From: Hygrocybe punicea
Taxonomy: Eukaryota; Basidiomycota; Agaricomycetes; Agaricales; Hygrophoraceae
DNA length: 64,000 nt
Direction: 5' to 3'
Assembly: GCA_963556145.1 (NCBI GenBank)
Contig: OY744461.1
Coordinates: forward strand, 3,906,001-3,970,000
The translations under genes were made by a program, and so were the position numbers. The notes under the pieces were generated by a model. It was not told where the DNA came from. It saw only the letters and a list, made by a program, of their open reading frames with translations, and searched no databases. Of the stretch, positions 21,751 to 32,612 are shown piece after piece; the first letter of the stretch is position 1; each line of letters opens with the position of its first letter.

Positions 21751-22745
21751 ACTTTAAGCCCAAGTCCACTTTCCTCAAGAAGCACTCTAACCTTAACATA
21801 GATTGAAAATTAGATCTCTCCTCTGCATCTGCATCCCAGTCAGCCATTGTATGCACAGCCAATAATGTAATAACCACTGATATCCTGATCAAATCCTCTT
21901 CATAATACACTTGTTCAATTTTCAGCTCAGCCTCCTCTGCATATGTAGCCCCACTTCTCTTTGTTTATTATGCATGCTCTGCTCACTCACTCCCCTACAA
22001 GCTTCGGATTGCCACATGCACAAGGGATTGGTTTACTAGAAGCACACCCTCCTCTTTCCCATCTCATTACCCAAAATCTCCAGCCCTTTTCCTCTCCTAC
22101 TCCTTCTGTCTTTATATGTGGAAACAACTGAAGGAGAATCAGCTCTGTGACTCTCAAATGTACAATCTTATACTATGCTATCGCACCCATGGTACCTATA
22201 GTGGCCATGACAAGGCCTTGAAATTTACAACTAGATGCTATCATCATTCTGAGTTTTCTATTAAATACCTATGGAAGGGGCATCTCAAATTCCCCCAGAC
22301 ACCTCCTCTGGTAGGGATGTCCCATGGGGCCACAACACCAAATGTCGTCCCATGGGCCATCCCATATACCAGACCAGGGACAATGGAATGTCCCAATGTA
22401 TGGTCCCAGGGATGATGGTTTTGTCCCAGGGCTGCCCAGTACTTGTACCAACATGTAGATGGTTCAGTACTAGGAGTGAGTTGAAACTAGTTGCCCAGGC
22501 TTGGGGGTAGCCTAAAGTGCATATGAACACTGCACTAACCATCATTGGCTGACAAAAAGAACCTCTCAAGAAACTCCAAGCTCATATGATTAGCTTTGAA
22601 AAGAAGCTATCTGCTCGCACATATTCTATTTTAGTCAATTGTGGGGGATGATCTATAGCAGGAGTACAATCAGAATGGATAGTATTGGTCTGAACTTGAC
22701 AGTCATGTTTGAATGTGCAACCAGTCTGAGTCATAATGGTTGGCC

Positions 22746-23395
22746 CAGGATATATCCTGACTCAATAAGCGTAGACCATCTCAGTTGAGCCAGGATATAT
22801 CCTGAGAAATTCAGCCTGAACCATGTCAGTTGGGCCAGGATATATCCTGGGAACATCAGCCTGAACCATCCCAGTTGGGCCAGGATATATCCTGAGAAAA
22901 TCAGCCTAGACCATCCCAGTTGGGTCAGGATATATCCTGAGAAAATCAGCCTGAACCATGTCAGTTGGACCAGGATATATCCTGAGAACCTCAGCCTAGA
23001 CCATGTCAGTTGGGCCAGGATATATCCTGAGAAAATCAGCCTAGACCATGTCAGTTGGGTTAGGATATATCCTGATAGCATCAGCCTGAACCATGTCAGT
23101 TGGGTCAGGATATATCCTGATAGCATCAGCCTGAACCATGTCAGTTGGGCCAGGATATATCCTGAGAAAATCAGCCTGAACCATGTCAGTTGGACAAGGA
23201 TATATCCTGAGAACCTCAGCCTAGACCATGTCAGTTGGGCCAGGATATATCCTGAGAAAATCAGCCTGAACCATGTTGGTTGGGTCAGGATATATCCTGA
23301 GAAAATTAGCCTGAACCATGTCAGTTGGGCCAGGATATATCCTGAGAACCTCAGCCTAGACCATGTCAGTTGGGCCAGGATATATCTCAGCCTGA
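22746..23395. repeat. CAGGATATATCCTG tandem array, about 15 units of about 45 bp
   Basis: Regular units of about 45 bp consist of the perfect palindrome CAGGATATATCCTG plus a spacer such as AGAAAATCAGCCTGAACCAT followed by GTCAGTTGG. Units alternate a few spacer variants (GAGAAAATC, GAGAACCTC, GATAGCATC), which suggests amplification in blocks. Minus-strand open frames across it are compositional. Confidence 0.9.
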
Positions 23396-23655
23396 TTCAG
23401 CTATCCCCAAGTCAGTTGGGTGATCTCATTTTCAGGCATCCCATCTCAGTTGGTAATATCTTGCTGAATGCCCTGTTCAGCTTCCATGATAACAATGCAA
23501 ATATTTTCTGTGCAGATCATCTTCTAATACATTGCCAATTTGGTCTTGAAGCCCCAAGGAGTTGAACTATATTGTGTTCCTGGCACCAGGCGGATAAAAT
23601 GTGCATCATCACACAAACTGTAAGTGTGAAGTTGATACCTAATCCTCCTCACTCA

Positions 23656-26600
23656 TGCCTAAAAACAAGGAGCACAACGCCAAATCCACCTCCACTCTCT
23701 CATGCGCATCTTTGTTGGTCGAGCAGGCCAAAAACGGTGCCAAGGCTCTGGTGCAGCCATTCAAGAAGGCCAAGCAAACTGTGAGTGTGACATTGACAGT
23801 CTTCCCTACCTGACTCATGCCTCAAAAAAAGGAGTGTGCTGCTGACTCTGCTTCTACTCTCTCACGTACATCTTCATTAGTCAAGCAGGCCAACAAAGGT
23901 GCCAAGGCTCTGGAACGGCTGTTCAAGAAGGCCAAGCAAGGCCTCTCCACTCGCTCAAGTGCTTCTACCCCAATATCAACACATCTACGCACTCTGGCTC
24001 ACTCCCCTCACTTGTCAACACCCAAGATCATGAAGATACAATCACAATCAGTGACAGCGACACTAGCATCAGTACAGGTGATGAGGAGAACCCTGCCAAC
24101 AAGGACAATGATCCTGAAGCTCAACTTGGTATTATTTCATTTCATTTTTGCATTAATACCATTTCCTCACACCCACTTCTGTCAGTGGCCCTCAAGAAAA
24201 CTTGGCATTCCCATTTATGGATTTTTTAAGCCCAATGTAACAATTAAATACCATAATGGCTGCCTCTGCCACTTTTTCACTTGTGCAGCATGGAATTGCA
24301 AGAACCCCACTGGCAGGATTCATCATTTTCAGGACTTGAAAGACCATGCCTCTATTGCCAACCTCAAGCAGCATGCCATTCGGTGCTTCGGTGGAGATGC
24401 TGTCAATGCTGTCAAGGAACATAACCCTGCTGGGTTGAGTGGCTCAATTTTTTCTCTCTTTGCTCAGCCAGGTCAAAAACCCACCCAACTAGTGCTACCA
24501 AAGTTCAGTTCAGTCCAGTTCAGACCCATTTTGGCTGAACCCTGAACTGAACCTGGAGTTCAGTTCAGGATTTCACATGAACTGAACCTGAATCACCCTG
24601 AACCATTCAGATATTTTTTTCAGGGCCTGAACTGGGTTCATGAACAGTTTGGACACTCAATTTTACTGTTATCACATATTCTACATGTAAAATTTCACAA
24701 TTTATTATTGAATATGTTCTAACTAACTACAAAATTCAATATATTATTATTAAAACCTCAATCACTCGTGGCTTCACCTGCTTATCACCTGGTGCTGGTG
24801 AGGCACCCATCTCCCTGTAACCTTGTGAACATAGCCCCAACATCAATTGACACCGAGCTGCATGTTTGTGAGGTGTTTGCTGGGGGTGGGGACCTGGTCC
24901 CACTGGTAACTAACCCATCTCCCTGTAACCTTGTGAACATAGCCCTGACATCAATTGATGCTGGGCTGCATGTTTGCAAGGTGTTAGCCAGAGGTGGGGA
25001 CCTGGTCCCACCTTGGTGCTGGTGGTCACACACCTAGTGCAGTGGGAGTCGGTTGGTCCACCACTCCTGTTGCTCCCCTCGCCTCCATCATGATCCATCA
25101 TTTTCATCCTTGTTGTTGCCATTGCATTGCTGTTGCTGTTGCCATTGCCATTGCCATTGCCATTGCTGTGGGGGCATTGGCGTGAGCATTGGCATGGGCA
25201 AGGGCAAGGGCATGGGTGTGGTCATGGGTGTCATTTGGCTGGTGTGTATAGTAGTATTAGCTGACTTTGTTAATAATAAATACAAATGTATCAAGGGCAG
25301 CAGGTTGGGTGCACCTTCCCCGCCGCTCTCTTTCCCTCATTTGGGGGTGGTTCAGTGACTGCTATGGTGGTGGTGGTGGTGGTGGTGGTACTGGTGTTTG
25401 CATCGTGTGATGTTGTTGTTGTTGTCATCAGTATTAATGAATGAGAAACAAATGATAATGAAAGTAAAACCTACCTATTTGCCTCAAATGCTTGCGTTCG
25501 AGGCTTTTCAGAGTGGTGGTTGTCGGTGGCTGAGAATAAAGTTTAGTGACTAAAACGGAAATTTGCCGAATTAGCATATGAGTAAAAACTTTCATTTGGA
25601 GCGAAAAATACATACCTGCAGACATCAGTTTGGTGGTTCTGAACTGCTCATGAACCCATTTAGACAACCTGGGGGTTGCCTGAACTTTGAACCAGACCCG
25701 GGGTTCAGTTCAGTCCAAGGTACTACTGGACTGAACTGAACTTCTGGTTTGGTTCAGGGTTTGAACCAGGTTCAGATCGGTTCTGAACTGAACTTTGGCA
25801 TCACTACACCCAACCATCACATTGTTCGCATACGAACACTGAAATTTGGTGAGTCAATTGACTCAGGTGTTAAACTGGCCTACTCACTCAAGTAATCTCT
25901 GTTTTTCAGTGCCCACCTAGTCAACTGGGTGACCAAATCTAATCGGCCCATCAAGGTTGTGAATAACAGAGAGTTCCGAGAACTTCTCTTGGCAGGGTGA
26001 CCCAATATTGCAATACCTTCTGCAAGGACAGTTTCATGAGATATTCATGCATGTTTTGAGGCATGCCAAGAGCATGTGGGCAAATTGTTATGAGTAAGTA
26101 CATCGGTCTTTGTATTTGTACCATAACTGAACAGATTTAAGGCCCATCCTAGACACTTGCATTTTGGTACCAACACATGGACTTCGCCAAATCATAGGCC
26201 ATTTGTGGCATGGAATGTACACTTTGCACACAATGGGGTTATTTTGGGTTTCCTCCTTGATTTCATTGAGCTTCTGGAGTCTCACAGTGGCATTATCCTT
26301 GCCAAAGCATTTCAGGGGATGCTGGAAAGATATGGCCTCAAAGATAAGGTTTGTGACCATCCTTTATGGTTCCTCCTGAAATCTAACTGAGTTGCCTCTT
26401 AGGTTCTCATAGTCAATGCCAACAATACCACCTCAACAATACTCAAACCACGGAACTTGCCAAGATGGGGAATTCTTTTAAGGAGGCAAATTGTGTCCAC
26501 TGTTTCAACCACACTGTCCAGTTATCTGGAAAGGTGTTGCTTCAGCCCTTCAATGCTGGCCTCAGTTCAGCTGGAGCCAATATCATATTCCACAAAGGTG

Positions 26601-26780
26601 ATAGCCATGATATGCCAGATCTGGTGGCAGTTGAAGATGATGACAAAGAGGACAACAAGGACATGGAAGGTGAAGAAGTGGATGATGGCATTGACAAGTT
26701 AGCCCAGCTGGGTGAGATGGAATGAGAGGAGCTCCTAGCTGACATGGCTGTTGTCTGTCAAATGGTGATGAAGGTATGCA
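23656..26780 (+). pseudogene. decayed hAT transposase (BED finger and RNase-H-like core), split by 24,490-25,806
   Basis: Pieces in order match an agaricomycete hAT transposase. Two near-identical copies of a 5' coding block lie at 23,656 and 23,817 (exon duplication). A zinc-finger-like segment follows (GRIHHFQDLKDHASIANLKQ then HAIRCFGG), next LFAQPGQKPTQ. After the inserted element come VNWVTKSNRPIKVV, LLLAG-stop-PNIAIPS, the catalytic core TWTSPNHRPFVAWNVHFAHN with LDFIELLESHSGIILAKAF, the CFNHTVQLSGKVLL box, and an acidic stretch ending near QMVMK. The C-terminal dimerisation domain is missing: the gene stops at the boundary of the element at 26,811. Frameshifts and stops make it inactive. 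Confidence 0.8.
24490..25806 (+). mobile_element. non-autonomous hAT-type element, TSD CACCCAAC
   Basis: Starts TAGTGCTACCAAAGTTCAG, ends CTTTGGCATCACTA, and is flanked by CACCCAAC at 24,482-24,489 and 25,807-25,814, an exact 8-bp duplication. Subterminal regions are packed with GGTTCAG/CTGAACC repeats. Inside are two TCAATTGA modules, a CATTGC/GCCATT tract (about 25,120-25,180), a GGT run and an intron-like segment. It carries no transposase and is inserted in the older hAT transposase. Confidence 0.92.
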
Positions 26781-28516
26781 TAGATACATTGTCACAGTCC
26801 CATGATGGAGCACCAGATTCAGCAAGATATTACCAACTCATTTGGTATCCCTGAAAATGAGATCATCCAACTGACTTGGGGATAGCTGAATCAGCCTGAG
26901 ATATATCCTGGCCTAACTGGGATGGTTTAGGCTGATGTTCTCAGGATATATCCTGGGCCAACTGGAATGGTTCAGGCTGATGTTCCCAGGATATATCCTG
27001 GCCCAACTGACATGGTTCAGGCTGAATTTCTCAGGATATATCCTGGGCCAACAATTACAACTCAGACTGGTTGCATATTTAAACATGACTGTCAAGTTCA
27101 GACCAATACTATCCATCCTGTTTGTACTCCTGCTATAGATTATCCCCCAAAATTGACTACAATAGAATATGTGCTCTTGACTCTAACCTTTCCCAGGTCT
27201 GAGCCTGCTTCAAAGCATAGCTTCTCAATCCTTGGTTGTACAGTGACTCATCCCCATTGATTTCTTGCTCCATTGCCCAATTTGCTCACTTCTTCTTGTG
27301 AAATTTAAAGTGGATTGCCCATTTCATGGTGAAGTTGCATATCCTGTTCATTCCACCAACGACCAATTGACCCTATAAACTATAGATACTATTTATATGA
27401 ATTGAGTTAAACAATCAGATATGCACCCACAGTCTTTCATGTATTCACTTGATTCATGACCATCCTGATCTCCAATTCTCCAGAACCATGGTAGCTTGTA
27501 AGATTTTTGCCCAATTTTATTTGCCTCAGTAATATCTGCTGGCATCTGAGGGTCCTTTTTGGTAATAGGATGATAACTAGAATCAGTGTAGCCCAGTTAC
27601 TGTCGTGCTTCAAGAGCATGATTGTAGCTAGCAGCAATTGTTGCAATTATTCCATCCAGTGTGTGAATCTGGCTCCAGACTCTTGTGCATTGAGTGCTTT
27701 TGGAATTCCAAATCCACATGTCAAATAGTTAAGTTAATGTCTCAAAATTATGAAAATGATCCAGACCTTTTTGCACACAATGAGATTTCCTCAAAATGCC
27801 ACCTTTAACTGCTCCAATACATCATTCATTGGTCCAATTTGTAACTGAGCCTCCTGCTTACTTAAGTCATTGAGTCCTGGCCAATGTTGACACTCTGCAG
27901 TAAGATTTGATGGAAGAAGAAGTATTCAGCTGTATGGTTGATGTATTCCTCATCATCTGAAAGATCCTCTTCTTCATCTTCATCCTCAGACATACCAATC
28001 CTCCTGAGATCTGCACTCTTTGTATTATCCATCATAGTGAGAGCAGATAGCTTCTTTTCACAGCTAATCATATGAGCTTGGAGTTTCTTGAGAGTAGTGT
28101 ATTGCATGGGTAACCCCCATGTACTTTTGGGGATACCCGTACCCATACCCATGAATACCCATACCTGTCACCGCGGGTACGGGTTTTGTGCTGGGTCTTT
28201 TTTTTCCTACCCGTACCTGACCCATACCTGTACCCGTAGCGGGTAACCTGCGGGTCTCACACTCGCGACACTGGACATGTGTCAATTGATGCATGCCATG
28301 TGAGTGTGAGGAATGGGTGTGGGCCCAGTACAGCGTAGTTGGTGGGTGGTGGGTGCAAAGCTGGCCCTTAGCCAGGTGATTGTGTCATTGGACGCCTGGG
28401 CTGGTGGATGCATGGGCTGGTGGAATTGCCAGTGAGAAACTCACCTGGCAACTGGGGAGTGGGTGCACTACACCCAGTCTTTCTTTGCTTGGTGTGGATG
28501 CAAGGTGAACGGGGGT

Positions 28517-29890
28517 TAGTGTTGCCAAAGTTCGGTTCGGTCCGGTTTTTCGCTATTTTTGAAAAACCAGAACCGGAACTGTTGGTTCAGTTCGGCCAAA
28601 TGCCAAACTGGAACCGGAACCATGTCGAACAGTTTTACGGCGTTCGGTCTGCGTTCAAAGGTGGTTCGAACCCCGAACCAACCTCCAAATACCTTGTGTG
28701 GGCCAGACGCGCGTCAATTGACGCGGCTGTCACCCTCATGAGGTAGATGGGGGGGCACTCCATCTGTTTTTGCAAGGTTGGGTTGGGGCCAGGCACTTCC
28801 CATGGGCGTCTGCGCATGCTACCTACCTCGCGAAGAACGGGAACGTGTCAATTGACACGCTCCATCTGTTTTCATGAGGTTGGATGGGGCCGGGGACTTT
28901 CCATGGGTGTCCGCGTGTGCTGATGACCTCGTGAAGAACGGGGCACGTCAATTGACATGCTCCGTCTGTTTTCGCGAGGTTGGATGGGGCTGGGGACTTC
29001 CTATGGGCATCCGTGCGTCAATTGACATGGCTAGGGTGTGTTCGTGAGGTGGGTCTTCATCGTCGCCTTGTCCATTCCCCTTGTTAGCCAATGTCGTTGG
29101 GACTGGATTTGGGGGACGTACCTGGGCTGGTAGGTGGGCGCACCACCCTCCCAGCCTTCAACTCCCCGTCGTCATCGTTGTTGTTGTTGTTGTTGTGTTG
29201 GTGTTGTTGTTGTAAGTGGTGGTGGAGGTGACAATGGTCGCAATCATCCACATTTGATGCGGCAGGTGGCTGCTGCCACTGGTGTTGCTCTGCTGCTGCT
29301 GCTGGCATTGCTGTTGCTGCTGCTGCTGCTGCGGTTGCGGTTGCGGTTGCGGTTGCGGTTGCTGCTGCTGTTGCAGTTGCTGTCGCTTGGGGCCATTTGG
29401 TCATCGTCGGGGTGGTGGCATTGGTGGTGTTGCCACTGCCATTGCTGCTGCTGCCGCTGCTGCCATCGATTCACGCCGACTCATGTTGAAACGCGAGGGA
29501 GGTTGTTGGGTGGAGTTGACCACGGGCGCCTTATTCATGCGGTCAAGGTGGGCCATGGGGGGCTGTTCTATGTAAGAAAATGTCAGTAAAATATAATATG
29601 AAGCCGTTACTTACCATGGTTGTTGAGTAACGTTAGTGTTGAGTCGAAATTGGGGTGTTGCGCGAGTATGTTTAAGGTCACATGACCTAAGTTCACACGA
29701 CTGCATAGAAAAAAATGTCAAAAATTCAGTATCTAAATGAGTATCTACATAGGTAACTATACATTACAGTTCGTGGTTTGAACTGCATGTCAGTGCCAGA
29801 ACCGCAAACCGAACCAGAACTGAACTTCCAGTTCAGTTCGCGGTTCAAACCGGGTCTGGATCGGTTCTGAACCGAACTTCAGCATCACTA
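28517..29890 (+). mobile_element. non-autonomous hAT-type element, TSD ACGGGGGT
   Basis: Starts TAGTGTTGCCAAAGTTCGG, ends AACTTCAGCATCACTA, and is flanked by ACGGGGGT at 28,509-28,516 and 29,891-29,898. Subterminal GGTTCGG repeats. The interior has four TCAATTGA modules, a (GCGGTT)/(GCTGCT) tract (about 29,290-29,375) and a minus-strand intron-like donor beside GGTGGGCGCACCACCC (about 29,120-29,145). Confidence 0.93.
28700..29055. repeat. four TCAATTGA modules in series
   Basis: Cores at about 28,715, 28,846, 28,947 and 29,007. The middle two share ACCTCGCGAAGAACGG or its CGTG variant on the left and TTTTCATGAGGT or TTTTCGCGAGGT on the right. Spacing is near 100 bp. These lie inside the 28,517 element. 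Confidence 0.75.
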
Positions 29891-30027
29891 ACGGGGGTAG
29901 ATGTCTTCGGGCGCTCTGGCCCATTGCCGACTGGTATGCGGGGGGCCTGGGATAGGTCTTGAGCCCCATCATCCTGCTTGGTGCCTGTTACCTCGTGAAT
30001 GATGTCGATGTGTCAGGGCATGTTCGC

Positions 30028-30967
30028 TAGTGCTGCCAAAGTTCGGTTCAGAACCAATCTGAACCTGGTTCGAACCCCAAACTGAACCGGAAGTTCGGTT
30101 CAGTCCAGTACCTTGGGCTGAATTGAACCCCAGGTCCGGTTCGGGGTTCAGGCAACCCCTGGGGTGTCTAAACGGTTCATGAGTGGTTCAGAACCACTGA
30201 ACCGATGTGTGCAGGTGTGTATATTTTGCTCAAACAAAAGTTGTACTCACATGCCAATTTCGGCAAATTTCTGTTTCAGTCACTCAACTTTATTCTCAGC
30301 CACAACAACCACCATGAATCACCACATGAATAGCCCTCGAACGCTTGCGTTCGAGGTAAATTAGTATGTTTTTACTTTCATGATTATAGTTTCCTAACAC
30401 TGATACTTTTTTAGGAACTTCTACTAACTGAAACGAAGTCAGCAGCGACCACAATGATGGATGATGACGACAATGAAGACAATGATGACAAAGATGACAA
30501 CGAAGACGACAATGACAATGACAATGACAATGAAGATGACACATGCAAGCACCAGAACCAGCATTGGAGGTGGCAGCACCAGCACCAGCACCAGCACCAG
30601 CACCACCAGCATTAGCGATGGCAGTGATGAAGGGCCAGCAAGGTATGTATTTTTATTTATTTCTATCTTACTAACTATGTGAGGAACAGCAGGTCGTGCC
30701 ACATCAGCAGCACCAGCACAACGTCAGCAACAGCATCAGCAGCACTAGCGGCAGCACCAGCACAACACCACTAGCAGCAGGAGCAGTGGCTCCACTGGCA
30801 GCAGTGTCAATGGCACTGGGGCTGGCACCAACCAACACCACCACCACTGGGAGAAGTGGCAGCAGCACTGGCACTGGCACCAACACCACCCTCAACACAA
30901 GAAGCACCTGCAGTGTCAAGAGCCAAAATGGGTCTGAACTGGACTGAACTGAACTTTGGTAGCACGA
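30028..30967 (+). mobile_element. non-autonomous hAT-type element, imperfect TSD
   Basis: Starts TAGTGCTGCCAAAGTTCGG and ends AACTTTGGTAGCAC. The flanks ATGTTCGC (30,020-30,027) and GTGTTCAC (30,968-30,975) match at 6 of 8 positions; the CGC/CAC difference fits CpG decay. The interior carries CTCGAACGCTTGCGTTCGAG, an intron-like cassette with GTATGT and TTACTAACTA (30,644-30,675), and CAGCAC/GACAAT tracts. Confidence 0.8.
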
Positions 30968-32221
30968 GTGTTCACGAGGTATGGTGGAGCTTGGGATGAG
31001 TCTTGAGCCCCATTGTCCTTCTTGGTACCTGTTACCTCACGAACGATGTCAATGCATCAGGGCATGTTCATGAGGTATGGAATTAGTCCATGTCAATGGA
31101 AGTAGAATCTGAATACATACCTGGGCTGGTAGGTGGGTGCACCACCCCCCTGGCCATCCTCTCCATTGCTGTTGTTGTGGTCTTTGTCACCGTGGTCTTC
31201 TATCATCTTGTTGTCGTGGTTGGATTGTTGTAGTTGCAGTTGAACCTGACACGTCATTTTGTGTGACTGAATGTCATGGGTTACCCATCACGGGTACGGG
31301 TAATTGCATGGGTACAAATTGCTGTACCCATACCTGCACCTGTGGCTGTACCCACCGTGGGTTTACCCATACCCATGCAATACACTACTTGAGAGGCTCT
31401 TTTTGTCAGCCAATGATGGTCAGTGCAGTGTTCATATGCACTTCAGGCTACCCCAAAACCTGAACAACTAGTTTCAACTCACTCCTAGTACTGAACAATC
31501 TAGGTAAAAGTATTGGACAGTCCTGGGACAAAACCATCATCCCTGGGACAATACATTGGGACATCCCATTGTCCCTGGTCTGGTATATGGGATGGCCCAT
31601 GGGATGACATTTGGTGTTGTGGCATGTCCCATGTCCCATGGGACATCCCTTCCCTAGGTATTTAATAGAAAACTCAGAATGATAATAGCATCTAGTTGTA
31701 AACTTCAAGGCCTTGTCATAGCCACTATAGGTACCATGGGTGCTATAGCATAGTATAAGATTGTACATGCTTATTCTTTTGAGAGTCACAGAGCTGATTC
31801 TCCTTCAAGGTCAGTGGCAGGGTGTGGAGATACAGCAGTTGTTTCCACATATAAAGACAGAAGGAGTAGGAAAAGTGCTGGAGATGTTGGGTAATGAGAT
31901 GGGAAAGAGGGGAGGATTGAGGGTGTGCTTCTAGTAAATGAATTTCTTGTGCATGTGGCAAGCTGAAGCTTGTAGGGGAGTGAGTGAGCAGAGCATGCAT
32001 AATAAACAAAGAGAAGTGGGGCTACATATGCAGAGGAGGCTGAGCTGAAAATTAAACAAGTGTATTATGAAGAGGATTTGATGAGGATATCAGTGGTTAT
32101 TACATTATTGGCTGTGCATACAATGGCTGACTGGGATGCAGATACAGAGGAGAGATCTAATTTTCAATCTATGATAAGATTACAGTCCTTCTTGAGGCAA
32201 GTGGACTTGGGCTTAAAATAA

Positions 32222-32612
32222 GGGGACATCTCACAGGCTTGGTTGTGACATCCCTGTCAGCTTCTGGGACATCCCTGTCAGCTTCTGGGATATCCCTGTG
32301 AGCTTGTAGGATGTCCCACAGCCTTCTCTTGGACATTGCTGTCAGCTTGTGGGACATCCCACAGTTGGGATGGGATGTCCCACAGCCTTGTCTGGGACAT
32401 CCCTGTCAGCCTGTGGGATGTCCCACAGCCTTGTTTGGAATGTCCCTGCCAGCTTGTGGGATGTCCCATGGCTTGTCTGGGATGTCCCTGTCAGCCTGTG
32501 ACATCCCTGTCAGCTTGTGGGATGTCCCACAACCTTTTCTGGGACATCCCACAGCCTTGTCTGAGATGTCCCTGTCAGCTTTTGGGATGTCTCACAGGCT
32601 GGTTGGACTGCC
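32222..32612. repeat. GGGATGTCCC tandem array (copy B)
   Basis: The inverted counterpart of 21,484-21,750, somewhat longer, with the same CAGCTTGTGG and AGCCTTGTCT spacers. Confidence 0.85.

Larger units (their letters stand above)
21350..23470 (+). mobile_element. non-autonomous element, copy A, with two minisatellite arrays
   Basis: Homologous in inverted orientation to 26,811-32,752. Shared parts in order: an AT-rich end (TATATAATTAAGCA), a GGGATGTCCC array, about 800 bp of non-coding sequence with GGGACAATGGAATGTCCC-type blocks, an internal junction, a CAGGATATATCCTG array and the end ATTCAGCAAGATATTACC (inverted here). Copy A lacks about 0.87 kb present in copy B (27,170-28,035). It keeps CTCTCAAG at 22,563-22,570 uninterrupted, which is the empty site of the hAT insertion in copy B. 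No transposase or clear terminal repeats were seen, so the class is undetermined. Confidence 0.8.
28095..31387 (+). mobile_element. hAT-type element with GGGTA-rich ends, TSD CTTGAGAG
   Basis: The 18-bp terminal inverted repeat TAGTGTATTGCATGGGTA at 28,095 recurs inverted at the right end (31,370-31,387). CTTGAGAG flanks it at 28,087-28,094 and 31,388-31,395, and copy A at 22,563 has the empty site. Both subterminal regions are arrays of GGGTA/TACCC. It holds two smaller hAT-type elements; without them it is about 1 kb. No coding sequence. Confidence 0.93.

Noticed and set aside
22731..23126. 131-residue repetitive minus-strand frame
   Set aside because: The 45-bp period is a multiple of three, so the tandem array translates without stops; no evidence that it is a gene.
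22746..23395. CRISPR-like array (14-bp core, regular 45-bp period)
   Set aside because: Spacers are near-identical, so it is a minisatellite; the context is fungal transposon DNA.
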